From Gemmobacter aquatilis (GTDB lineage: Bacteria > Pseudomonadota > Alphaproteobacteria > Rhodobacterales > Rhodobacteraceae), in NCBI RefSeq assembly GCF_900110025.1, contig NZ_FOCE01000005.1, positions 229,925-293,924 on the forward strand: a stretch of DNA of 64,000 nt, read 5' to 3'. The notes below the pieces were generated by a model that was given only the letters and a program-made list of their open reading frames with translations, did no database searches and was not told the origin of the DNA. Below, one piece after another: positions 25,186 through 33,790 of the stretch (positions are counted from its first letter, which is position 1; every line of letters starts with the position of its first letter). The position numbers and the translations under genes were made by a program.

Positions 25186-26670
25186 ATGTTCACCCTTCCC
25201 GAATGGCAGGCCCGCGCCGCCGCCCTGCGCTTGCGCACCCAGATCTGGATCGACGGCAAAGCCCAACCCGCCGCCAGCGGCGCGCGGTTTGAATCCGTCA
25301 ACCCCGGCACCGGCCAGATTCTGGCCGACATCGCCAAGGGCGGCGCGGAAGACATTGACCGCGCAGTGAAATCTGCCCGCCGCGCCTTTGACGACGGGCG
25401 GTGGAGCCGCCAGACCCCCGCCGCCCGCAAAGAGGTTCTGCTGCGCCTCGCCGCCTTGATCCGCGACCATATCCCCGAACTGGCGCTGCTCGACAGCCTC
25501 GACATGGGCAAGCTGGTGAAGGACGCCGCCACCATCGACGCCCCCGGTTCCGCGCATTTCTTCCAGTGGCACGCCGAGGCGATCGACAAGCTCTATGACG
25601 AGATCGCCCCCACCGGCGCCGCCGATCTGGCGATGATCCGCCGCGTCCCCTTGGGCGTGGTCGGCGCCGTGGTGCCGTGGAACTTCCCGCTCGACATGGC
25701 CACATGGAAGCTCGCCCCCGCGCTGGCGATGGGCAATTCGGTGGTGCTGAAACCTGCCGAGCAAAGCCCGCTGTCCGCCCTGCGTCTGGCCGAACTCGCC
25801 GCCGAGGCCGGGCTGCCGGACGGTGTGCTGAACGTGGTGCCGGGCTTCGGGCAGGATGCGGGGCAAGCCTTGGGGCGGCACCCGGATGTCGATTGCCTCG
25901 TCTTCACCGGATCGACCACCGTCGGCAAGCTGTTCCAGCGCTATGCGGGCGAATCCAACATGAAGCAGGTCTGGCTGGAGACGGGGGGCAAAAGCCCGAA
26001 CCTGATCTTCCCCGATGCCGATCTGGATGCCGCCGCCGACATGGCCGCCTTCGGCATCTTCTTCAATCAGGGCGAGGTCTGTTCGGCCAATTCCCGCCTT
26101 CTGGTGCATCGCTCCATCGCCGAGGAAATGATCGACCGCATGGCCGCCCGCGCGGCGGCGATGCAGCCCGGCGATCCGCTTGATCCCGCCTCGGCCATGG
26201 GGGCGATGGTGGACCGGGCGCATACCGATACGGTGATGTCCTATATCGCCTCGGGCAAGCAATCGGCCCGGCTGGTCTGCGGGGGCGAACGTGTCACGAT
26301 CAACGGCTCCGACGCCTATATCCAGCCCACGATCTTTGCCGATGCCGCCCCCGATGCCCGCATCGTGCGCGAGGAAATCTTCGGCCCCGTCCTGTCGATC
26401 CAGACCTTTGCCACCGAAGACGAGGCGATTGCGCTGGCCAATGACAGCCCCTTTGCCCTCGCCGCCTCGCTCTGGACCCGCGATCTGGGCCGCGCGCTGT
26501 CGCTGTCGGACCGGCTGTTTGCCGGCACCGTGTCGGTGAACACCGTCGATGCGCTGTCGGCGATGACCCCCTTCGGCGGCATGAAGCAGTCGGGCTTCGG
26601 GCGCGATCTGTCGCTGCACAGCTTCGACAAATATTCCGCGCTGAAGACCACTTGGATCAAATACGGATGA
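25186..26670 (+). CDS. Aldehyde dehydrogenase (PuuC-like)
   Basis: 494 aa; ATG 25186 is preferred over 25183 for its spacing from GAGG. NAD-binding FTGSTTVGK, general-base Glu265 in WLETGGKSPN, and nucleophile Cys299 in FNQGEVCSANSR are all present. Overall it follows gamma-glutamyl-gamma-aminobutyraldehyde dehydrogenase PuuC from its N-terminus (LPEWQARAAALRLRTQIWIDG) to its C-terminus (FDKYSALKTTWIKYG). It oxidises an omega-amino or similar aldehyde. As the last enzyme of the 19.9-26.7 kb run it likely oxidises the aldehyde made by the upstream oxygenases. Confidence 0.92.
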   Translation: MFTLPEWQARAAALRLRTQIWIDGKAQPAASGARFESVNPGTGQILADIAKGGAEDIDRAVKSARRAFDDGRWSRQTPAARKEVLLRLAALIRDHIPELALLDSLDMGKLVKDAATIDAPGSAHFFQWHAEAIDKLYDEIAPTGAADLAMIRRVPLGVVGAVVPWNFPLDMATWKLAPALAMGNSVVLKPAEQSPLSALRLAELAAEAGLPDGVLNVVPGFGQDAGQALGRHPDVDCLVFTGSTTVGKLFQRYAGESNMKQVWLETGGKSPNLIFPDADLDAAADMAAFGIFFNQGEVCSANSRLLVHRSIAEEMIDRMAARAAAMQPGDPLDPASAMGAMVDRAHTDTVMSYIASGKQSARLVCGGERVTINGSDAYIQPTIFADAAPDARIVREEIFGPVLSIQTFATEDEAIALANDSPFALAASLWTRDLGRALSLSDRLFAGTVSVNTVDALSAMTPFGGMKQSGFGRDLSLHSFDKYSALKTTWIKYG

Positions 26671-26711
26671 GGGTTAGGCTGCCCCTGACCCGCAACAGGA
26701 TCGGATAAGCC

Positions 26712-27665
26712 ATGCCCTTGCGTTTCACCCTCCGCCAGTTGGAATACCTCGTGGCGGTGGGGGAATGTGGCTCCATCGCGCTGGCCTCCGACAAGGTGAA
26801 TGTGTCGTCGCCGTCGATCTCGGCGGCGATTTCGCAGTTGGAACAGGAATTCGGCCTGCCGCTGTTCGTGCGCAAACACGCGCATGGCCTGTCGCTGACG
26901 CAGGGCGGCAAGCAATTCGTTGCACAGGCCAGGGTGGTGCTGGCGCAGGCGGCGGCGCTGAACGATCTGGCCAATACCATCACCGGCAAGGTGCGCGGCC
27001 CGCTGAACGTGGGCTGCCTGCTGACCTTCGCGCAGGTCGTGCTGCCGCAACTGCGCCGCAGCTTCGTGGACATGAACCCCGAGGTCGATTTCCACCAGTT
27101 CGAGCGCAACCAGTCCGAGATTTTCGAGGGCTTGCGCAGTGCCAATCTGGACCTCGCGCTGTCCTATGACCTGAACATCCCGCCCGATCTGGAGTTCGTG
27201 TCGCTGGCCAGCCTGCCCCCCTATGCCGTGCTGTCCGACACGCACGAACTGGCGCATCTGTCCGCCGTCTCGCCGGCCGAACTGGCGGATTATCCGATGA
27301 TCCTGCTCGATCTGCCGATCAGCGCCGAATATTTCCTGTCTTTCTTCGCCGAAATCGGCCTGCGCCCGCGCATTGCCGAACGCACCCGCGACATGGCGGT
27401 GATGCAAAGCCTCGTGGGCCAGGGATTCGGCTATTCCATCGCCAATATCCGGCCCTGGTCCGACCGCGCGCCCGATGGCCGCAAGCTGCGCTATGTGCCG
27501 ATGACCGGGCCGGTGCGCCCGATGCAACTGGGCCTCGTGCTGTCCGAAGGGGCGCGCGCCTCGCAAACCGTGCGTGCCTTTGTCGATCATTGCCGCGCGC
27601 AACTGACGCCCGAAAACACCCATGGGTTGCGCCTGCGGCTCGACGGGCCGCCGCGCGACTTCTGA
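26712..27665 (+). CDS. LysR-type transcriptional regulator
   Basis: 317 aa. Residues 5-64 are the LysR winged helix (FTLRQLEYLVAVGECGSIALASDKVNVSSPSISAAISQLEQ); the rest is the periplasmic-binding-like effector domain with the usual FAQVVLPQLRRSF hinge region. It sits between the two enzyme blocks of the cluster, on the same strand, and is the probable controller of one or both. No LysR T-N11-A box was confirmed in the 178-base gap that follows. Confidence 0.9.
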   Translation: MPLRFTLRQLEYLVAVGECGSIALASDKVNVSSPSISAAISQLEQEFGLPLFVRKHAHGLSLTQGGKQFVAQARVVLAQAAALNDLANTITGKVRGPLNVGCLLTFAQVVLPQLRRSFVDMNPEVDFHQFERNQSEIFEGLRSANLDLALSYDLNIPPDLEFVSLASLPPYAVLSDTHELAHLSAVSPAELADYPMILLDLPISAEYFLSFFAEIGLRPRIAERTRDMAVMQSLVGQGFGYSIANIRPWSDRAPDGRKLRYVPMTGPVRPMQLGLVLSEGARASQTVRAFVDHCRAQLTPENTHGLRLRLDGPPRDF

Positions 27666-27843
27666 CCCTTCATATTGCGCCGAAAATCCGGGCACCTCGC
27701 CCAAATCACACGCGCGTCGCTTTTCTGTTAGACTGCGCCTAAGTCGGGCTTTCGGAACCGATAATTTACCCGAAGCCCCGCAACCGCTTTTCTGTGCCCT
27801 GACGCCGCAACAAGCGGCCTGATCACACGAAGGAGCCAGGGCC

Positions 27844-29937
27844 TTGCGCGATCCTCGCTATGACATCCTCTTTGAACCCATGGCCATTGGCCCGCTGACG
27901 GCCAAGAACCGCTTTTATCAGGTGCCCCATTGCAATGGCGGCGGCTACCGCGACCCTTCGGCCGCCGCCGCGATGCGCGGCATCAAGGCCGAAGGCGGCT
28001 GGGGCGTGATCTTCACCGAACAGACCGAGATGCACCATACCTCGGAAATCACCCCCTTTATCGAACTGCGGCTGTGGGAGGACAAGGATATCCCGATGCT
28101 GCGCAAGATGGCGCGCGCGATGAAAACCCATGGCGCGCTGGCGGGCATCCAACTGGCCTATTCGGGCATCAACGGCCCGAACATGTATACCAAAGAGGTG
28201 CCGCTGGCGCCCAGCGCCCTGCCGATCCGCACCTTCACCAACGATCCGGTGCAAGCCCGCGCGATGGATAAATCCGACATCCGCAACCTGCGCCGCTGGT
28301 TCGTCAACGCCGCCAAGCGCTGCAAACTGGCCGAGTTCGATCTGATCTGCCTTTACGGCGCGCATGGCTTCGGCATCTTCCAGCATTTCCTCAGCCGCGC
28401 CACCAACCAGCGCAGCGACGAATACGGCGGCAGTCTGGAAAACCGCTCGCGCTTCGCGCGCGAGGTGATCGCCGACATGCGCGATGCGGTGGGCGATACC
28501 ATGGCGATCACCCTGCGCGTCAGCCTGGATGAAACCATTGGCGAGCTTGGCTTTTCCAACGCCGAGGTGCGCGATTTCATCGCCATGAACGCCGAACTGC
28601 CCGATCTCTGGGATCTGGCGCAGGGCACCTGGGAAGATTGCTCCGGCCCGTCGCGTTTCAAGGAAGAAGCCGCGCAAGAGGCGCTGGTGCGCGGCATCCG
28701 CGACCTGTCGCCGAAACCCGTGGTCGGCGTGGGCCGCTTCACCTCGCCCGATGTGATGGCGAAGATGATCCGCCAGGGCACGCTCGATTTCATCGGCTGC
28801 GCCCGCCCTTCCATCGCCGACCCGTTCCTGCCCAAGAAGATCGAAGAAGGCCGGATCGACGACATCCGCGAATGTATCGGCTGCAATATCTGCATCACCG
28901 GCGACATGACGCAGGCGATTTCGCGCTGCACCCAGAACCCGACCTTCATGGAAGAATGGCGCCGCGGTTGGCACCCCGAGAAAATCGCCACCCGCGGCGA
29001 CAGCGAAAACGTGCTGGTCATCGGCTCCGGCCCCGCCGGGCTGGAGGCGGCGCGGGCGCTGTCCCTGCGCGGCTATGACGTGGCGGTGGCCGAGGCGCGC
29101 GAGGCCTTCGGTGGCCGCGTTGCCCGCGAACGCCTGCTGCCCGGCCTCTCCGCCTGGGGCCGCGTGGCCGATTACCGCCTGTATCAGATTGGCCAGCGCC
29201 CGAATGTGCAGATGTATCCCGGCTCCGCCCTCAGCGTGGACGAGGTGCTGGACTTCGGCTTCCAGAACATCTGCATCGCCACCGGCGCCCAGTGGCGGGC
29301 CGATGGCGTGTCGCGCCAGCATGTCATGCCGATGCCCAAGGTCGGCGCCCTGCCCGTCTTCACCCCCGATGACGTGATGGAGGGGCGGCTGCCCTCGGGC
29401 AAGGTCGTGGTCTTCGATGACGATCATTACTACATGGGCGGCGTTCTGGCCGAACTGGCGGCACAAAAAGGCTGCGACGTGACCCTCGTCACCCCTTCGG
29501 CCTATGTCTCGGACTGGACGATCAACACGCTGGAACAGGGCGCGATCCACCGCCGCCTGATCGCTGCCGGGGTGAAGATCGTGCTCAACACCGGCGTGGC
29601 CAGCCTGCGCGCCGACGGGGTGGAAACCAACTGCACCTATACCGACCAACGCGGCCACATCGCCTGCGATGCGGTGATCATGGTCGCCTCGCGCATCGCC
29701 AACGACGGCCTGTTCCACGCCCTGCGCGCCCGGCAGGCCGATTGGGCCGACGCCGGCATCCGCTCGGTGCAACTGATCGGCGACGCCGCCGCCCCCGGCC
29801 CCATCGCCTGGGCCACCTTCGCCGGGCACCGCTATGCCCGCGAGTTGGATACCGGCGTCTGGCCGGACGAGACGGGGGGCGACTGGGGCGATACCCTGCC
29901 CTTCCGCCGCGAAATCACCGAACTGGCGGTGGATTGA
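27844..29937 (+). CDS. Trimethylamine/dimethylamine dehydrogenase family iron-sulfur flavoprotein
   Basis: 697 aa from a TTG start with AAGGAG nine bases upstream. An N-terminal FMN TIM barrel follows trimethylamine dehydrogenase almost residue by residue: DILFEPMAIGPLTAKNRFYQ, then VPHC with Cys30, the residue that binds FMN covalently in that enzyme. Position 60 is Gln, as reported for dimethylamine dehydrogenase, where the trimethylamine enzyme has Tyr. [4Fe-4S] cysteines are 344, 347, 350 and 362. The C-terminal half is the ADP/FAD-like NAD(P)-binding domain (VLVIGSGPAGLEAARAL). Predicted: oxidative N-demethylation of a secondary or tertiary amine, yielding formaldehyde. Confidence 0.88.
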   Translation: MRDPRYDILFEPMAIGPLTAKNRFYQVPHCNGGGYRDPSAAAAMRGIKAEGGWGVIFTEQTEMHHTSEITPFIELRLWEDKDIPMLRKMARAMKTHGALAGIQLAYSGINGPNMYTKEVPLAPSALPIRTFTNDPVQARAMDKSDIRNLRRWFVNAAKRCKLAEFDLICLYGAHGFGIFQHFLSRATNQRSDEYGGSLENRSRFAREVIADMRDAVGDTMAITLRVSLDETIGELGFSNAEVRDFIAMNAELPDLWDLAQGTWEDCSGPSRFKEEAAQEALVRGIRDLSPKPVVGVGRFTSPDVMAKMIRQGTLDFIGCARPSIADPFLPKKIEEGRIDDIRECIGCNICITGDMTQAISRCTQNPTFMEEWRRGWHPEKIATRGDSENVLVIGSGPAGLEAARALSLRGYDVAVAEAREAFGGRVARERLLPGLSAWGRVADYRLYQIGQRPNVQMYPGSALSVDEVLDFGFQNICIATGAQWRADGVSRQHVMPMPKVGALPVFTPDDVMEGRLPSGKVVVFDDDHYYMGGVLAELAAQKGCDVTLVTPSAYVSDWTINTLEQGAIHRRLIAAGVKIVLNTGVASLRADGVETNCTYTDQRGHIACDAVIMVASRIANDGLFHALRARQADWADAGIRSVQLIGDAAAPGPIAWATFAGHRYARELDTGVWPDETGGDWGDTLPFRREITELAVD

Positions 29938-29939
29938 TC

Positions 29940-31028
29940 ATGGACCGCAAGAAAGCCGTCGAGGTCGTCAATGTCGCCAAATCCTTCGGCACCTTCCAGG
30001 CGCTGAAAGGGGTCAGCTTCGACATCTACGACAATGAATTCTTCACCATGCTCGGCCCCTCGGGCTGCGGCAAGACCACGCTTCTGCGCATGATCGCAGG
30101 CTTTGAAAGCCCGACCTCGGGCACCATCCGCCTGCATGGCAAGGACATCCTGTCGCTGCCGCCGCACAAGCGCCGCGTCAACACCGTGTTCCAAAGCTAC
30201 GCCCTGTTCCCGCATATGACGCTGGAACAGAACATCTCTTTCGGCCTCGAAAACCTCGGCTGGGAGAAAGAGCGCCGCCGCGCCCGCACCGCGCAGATGC
30301 TCGAAATGGTCCACATGTCGCAATTCGCCCGCCGCAGGCCCGCGCAGCTTTCCGGCGGCCAGCGCCAGCGCATCGCCCTCGCCCGCGCGCTGGCCCCGGA
30401 ACCCGAGGTGCTGCTGCTGGACGAACCGCTGTCGGCGCTGGACCTCAAGCTGCGTCAGGCCATGCGCGACGAGTTGCGCGCCCTGCAACGCGCCACCGGC
30501 ATCACCTTCGTCTTCGTCACCCATGACCAGGAAGAGGCGCTGGATATGTCAGACCGCATCTGCGTGCTGGGCCATGGCGAGATTCAGCACCTCGGCACCC
30601 CGAACGAGATCTACGAAGACCCCGAAAACCGCTTCGTCGCGGATTTCATCGGCGAGACCAATTTCTTCGAGGTCGATGTGCTGGCGGTCAACGGGCCGCA
30701 GGCCACCATCCGCACGCCGATGGGCCAGACCCTGACCACCTTCCACAAGGGCGCGCAGGTGGGCAGCAAGGCCACCCTGTCGCTGCGCCCCGAAAAGATC
30801 GGCATGGAAGATCAGGCCGACGGCCCCGCCCAGTCGGGCGAGCTGATGGAGGGCCGGATCACCGGGCGCAACTACATGGGCGGCTACACCCATTACACCG
30901 TCGATGTGGCGGGGGTGGAACTGCGGGTGTCGCGCCGCAACGCCGTCAGCCACTCCGCCAGCTTCGATCCGGGCCGCACCGTCCGCCTCGGCTTTCGCCA
31001 TGACAGCGCGCGGGTGCTGGCGCGATGA
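29940..31028 (+). CDS. potA: Spermidine/putrescine-type ABC transporter ATPase (PotA-like)
   Basis: 362 aa. Walker A GPSGCGKTT, Q-loop FQSYALFPHM, signature LSGGQRQR, Walker B VLLLDEPLSALD and the His switch VTHDQEEAL are all present. The last 100 residues are a TOBE regulatory domain (TLSLRPEKIGM). It begins two bases after the dehydrogenase stop and its own stop overlaps the permease start by ATGA. The gene symbol is by family; the true substrate may be another cationic amine. Confidence 0.88.
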   Translation: MDRKKAVEVVNVAKSFGTFQALKGVSFDIYDNEFFTMLGPSGCGKTTLLRMIAGFESPTSGTIRLHGKDILSLPPHKRRVNTVFQSYALFPHMTLEQNISFGLENLGWEKERRRARTAQMLEMVHMSQFARRRPAQLSGGQRQRIALARALAPEPEVLLLDEPLSALDLKLRQAMRDELRALQRATGITFVFVTHDQEEALDMSDRICVLGHGEIQHLGTPNEIYEDPENRFVADFIGETNFFEVDVLAVNGPQATIRTPMGQTLTTFHKGAQVGSKATLSLRPEKIGMEDQADGPAQSGELMEGRITGRNYMGGYTHYTVDVAGVELRVSRRNAVSHSASFDPGRTVRLGFRHDSARVLAR

Positions 31029-31903
31029 AACCCACCGATTTCCGCATCTGGGGCCTCGCCCCCGCCTGGGTCATCATGGCGCTGACGCTGGTGGTGCCCA
31101 TCGGCATCGTGATCCTTGTCAGCTTCGCCAGCCGCGGCGCCTATGGCGGCTTCGACTGGGGCTTCTCCCCCGCCTCCTACGCGCAGATCCTGTTCGAAGA
31201 GGATTGGGACGGCAATCTGGCCTTCACCCCGCAATACCTGTCCATCATCGGTCGCACCCTGTGGCTGGCGGGCCTGACCACGGCGATCTGCGCCGCCCTT
31301 GCCCTGCCCGCCGCCTATACCATCGCGCAGGCCGGGGGGCGGGCCAAGGCCGTGCTGATCTACCTCGTCACCCTGCCGTTCTGGGTGTCGATGATCGTGC
31401 GGGTCTATGCCTGGATCATCATCCTCGGCAATGACGGCGTGCTGGAAAAAACCCTGCGTTCGCTTGGCCTGGTGACCGACATCGACAGCCTGCTGTTCAC
31501 CAATGGCGCCATGCTCACCGGCTTGGTCTACAGCTACATCCCGCTGATGATCCTGCCGGTCTTCGCCAGCATCGAGAAACTCGACCCCGCGCTGATCGAG
31601 GCGTCGCACGATCTGTATGGCTCGCGCTTCACCACCGCCCGCCGGGTGATCCTGCCGCTGGCGATGCCCGGCCTGATGGCGGGGGCGATCCTCGTGTTTG
31701 TCCCCTGCCTCGGCGCGGTGCTGGAACCGATCCTGCTGGGCGGTGGCAAGGCCATGCTGATGGGCAACCTGATCCAGACGCAATTCGGCGGTGGGCGCAA
31801 CTGGCCCTTCGGGGCGGCCATTGCCGTGGTGCTGATGGTGCTGGTGATGATCTTCCTGATGGTCAACGCGCTGCGCGCCCGGCCCGAGGTGCCCCATGAC
31901 TGA
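31025..31903 (+). CDS. potB: ABC transporter permease (PotB-like)
   Basis: 292 aa with about six membrane helices. The EAA-type motif that contacts the ATPase is LIEASHDLYGSRFTTARRVILPLAMPG. An N-terminal helix (WVIMALTLVVPIGIVILVSFASRGAYGG) and the internal FWVSMIVRVYAWIIIL are typical of PotB. It overlaps both neighbours, so the three membrane and ATPase genes are translationally coupled. Confidence 0.9.
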   Translation: MKPTDFRIWGLAPAWVIMALTLVVPIGIVILVSFASRGAYGGFDWGFSPASYAQILFEEDWDGNLAFTPQYLSIIGRTLWLAGLTTAICAALALPAAYTIAQAGGRAKAVLIYLVTLPFWVSMIVRVYAWIIILGNDGVLEKTLRSLGLVTDIDSLLFTNGAMLTGLVYSYIPLMILPVFASIEKLDPALIEASHDLYGSRFTTARRVILPLAMPGLMAGAILVFVPCLGAVLEPILLGGGKAMLMGNLIQTQFGGGRNWPFGAAIAVVLMVLVMIFLMVNALRARPEVPHD

Positions 31904-32687
31904 CGTAAAACGCTATCCCTTCGCCCGCAGCTTCACCGCGCTGTTCTTCCTCTATCTCTACCTGCCCATCGGCGTGGTGATCTTCTTTTCCTTCAACGAA
32001 AACCGCCTCGTCTCGGTCTGGACCGGGTTTTCCCTGAAATGGTATGACAGCGCGCTGGCCAACCGCGCGCTGATGGATGCGGTGAAGATCTCGCTCACCG
32101 TGGCCAGCATCGCCACCGTCCTTGCCACCTCCGTCGCCCTGATGGCCGCCCTCGTCATCGTGCGGGGCCGCGACGTGAAGTTCCGCCGCCTGTCGGAAAC
32201 CGTGGTCAACCTGCCGCTGCTGCTGCCCGAAATCGTGCTGGCCGTGGCGGTGCTGATCCTGTTCTCGCAGCTTGGCCTGCAAAACGGCATGGCGAAGCTG
32301 ATCATCGCCCATACCGCCTTCTGCATCCCCTTCGCCTTCCTGCCGATCCGCGCCCGCCTGCAAGGGATGGAGCCGGATTTCGAGGAAGCTGCGCAAGACC
32401 TCTACGCCACCCCCTGGACCACCTTTCGCCGCGTCACCTTCCCGCTGATCGCGCCGGGGGTGTTTGCCGGGGCCATGCTGGCCTTCGTCATCTCGATGGA
32501 TGATTTCATCACCTCCAACATGCTCAATTCCGGCGGATCGACCACGCTGCCCGTCTATATCTTCGGCCTGATCAAACAGGGCACCACGCCCGAGTTGAAC
32601 GCGATCTCCACCCTGATCGTGCTGGGCTCGCTGATCCTCGCCACAACCGCGCTGATCCTCACCTTCCGCAGCGAAAAGCGCGCCTGA
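31896..32687 (+). CDS. potC: ABC transporter permease (PotC-like)
   Basis: 263 aa, six predicted helices. It starts with FFLYLYLPIGVVIFFSFNENRLVSVWTGFSLKWYDS, the PotC N-terminal pattern, and has the EAA motif FEEAAQDLYATPWTTFRRVTFPLIAPG. It pairs with the preceding permease. The eight-base overlap with the PotB-like gene indicates coupled translation. Confidence 0.9.
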   Translation: MTDVKRYPFARSFTALFFLYLYLPIGVVIFFSFNENRLVSVWTGFSLKWYDSALANRALMDAVKISLTVASIATVLATSVALMAALVIVRGRDVKFRRLSETVVNLPLLLPEIVLAVAVLILFSQLGLQNGMAKLIIAHTAFCIPFAFLPIRARLQGMEPDFEEAAQDLYATPWTTFRRVTFPLIAPGVFAGAMLAFVISMDDFITSNMLNSGGSTTLPVYIFGLIKQGTTPELNAISTLIVLGSLILATTALILTFRSEKRA

Positions 32688-32729
32688 CCCCGAACCACCA
32701 ACCAGAAACCACCCAACAAGGAGTCCTCC

Positions 32730-33740
32730 ATGAAACGCATCCTCCTCGCCACAACCCTCCTCGCCTCGCCCGCGATGGCCGAAGGCACGCTGAATATCTA
32801 TGCGTGGTCCGACAGCATCGCACCCGAACTGATCGCCAAGTTTGAAACCGAATCCGGCATCAAGGTCACGATGGACGGCTTCAACGCCAACGAAGACCTG
32901 CTGACCAAACTGCAGGCCGGCGCTTCGGGCTATGATCTCGTCACCCCCTCGCAGCACTTCCTGAAGATCATGGCCGACGAAGGCCTGCTGGAAGACATCG
33001 ACGCCCACAGCCTCGCCGCCTATCAGGCGGTGGATGAAAAATGGCGCGGCCAGTGGTGGGATGAAACCAACGAATATTCCATCCCGCTGGCCTACGGCAC
33101 CGCCGGTTTCACCGTGAACCGCGATCAGTACAAAGGCCCGGTCGATAGCTGGAAAGTGCTATTCGAACCCGAAGCCGCCCTGCAGGGCAAGATCGCCATG
33201 CTGTCCTATCCCGACGAAATCGTCGGCGCCGCCCAGCTTTACCTCGGCGTGCCGTTCTGCTCGGAAGACTCGGCCGAAATGAAGAAGGTCTACGACCTGC
33301 TCGCCGCGCAGAAACCCTTCGTCGCCGCCTATACCTCGGACAATATCGAAAACCGCATCGGCGGCGGCGAGGTTGCGGCGCATTTCTGGTGGGATGGCAA
33401 TTCGATGAAAACCCGCGCCAATGAAAAGGCGCCGATCGAATATGCCATGCCGAAAGAGGGTCTGGTCGGCTGGCTTGACAGCTTCGTGGTGCCCAAAGGG
33501 GCCGCCAATGTCGAGAACGCCAAGAAGTTCATCGACTTCATGTCCACCCCCGAAAACGCCACCGTGCAATACAACTATTACGGCCACTCCGCCCCGGTGG
33601 CGCTGGATCTGGCACAGGCGAAATACACGCCCGAAAACGCGCCGGAACTGTTCCCCACCGTCCCGGTCGAATTCTCGCGCACCTGCTCGCCCGCAGCCCA
33701 GGATCTGGTGACCAAGGTCTGGACCCAGCTTCTGCAATAA
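32730..33740 (+). CDS. potD: Polyamine-type ABC transporter substrate-binding protein (PotD/PotF-like)
   Basis: 336 aa. A short signal peptide ends at PAMA-EGTLNIYAWSDSI. The fold and motifs (DLVTPSQHFLKIMADEGLLEDI, YGTAGFTVNRDQY, WWDGNSM, FVVPKGAANVENAKKFIDFM) are those of spermidine/putrescine-binding proteins. The ligand pocket should hold a cationic amine through acidic and aromatic residues. A GC-rich stem-loop follows directly. Confidence 0.88.
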   Translation: MKRILLATTLLASPAMAEGTLNIYAWSDSIAPELIAKFETESGIKVTMDGFNANEDLLTKLQAGASGYDLVTPSQHFLKIMADEGLLEDIDAHSLAAYQAVDEKWRGQWWDETNEYSIPLAYGTAGFTVNRDQYKGPVDSWKVLFEPEAALQGKIAMLSYPDEIVGAAQLYLGVPFCSEDSAEMKKVYDLLAAQKPFVAAYTSDNIENRIGGGEVAAHFWWDGNSMKTRANEKAPIEYAMPKEGLVGWLDSFVVPKGAANVENAKKFIDFMSTPENATVQYNYYGHSAPVALDLAQAKYTPENAPELFPTVPVEFSRTCSPAAQDLVTKVWTQLLQ

Positions 33741-33747
33741 CCCCAAC

Positions 33748-33772
33748 GCCCCCCGGCCCAAACCCGGGGGGC
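33748..33772 (+). terminator. Stem-loop after the binding-protein gene
   Basis: Stem GCCCCCCGG / CCGGGGGGC (nine pairs) with a 7-base loop and no U run. It lies between the binding-protein gene and the amidohydrolase. It looks more like a partial terminator or mRNA-stabilising hairpin than a full stop. Confidence 0.55.
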
Positions 33773-33790
33773 ACACCGCCCGAGGCCCCG

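Noticed and set aside
27844..29937. Dimethylglycine or N-methylproline demethylase (DgcA/Stc type)
   Set aside because: The N-terminus follows trimethylamine dehydrogenase with Cys30, while DgcA/Stc-type proteins start differently and lack this match.
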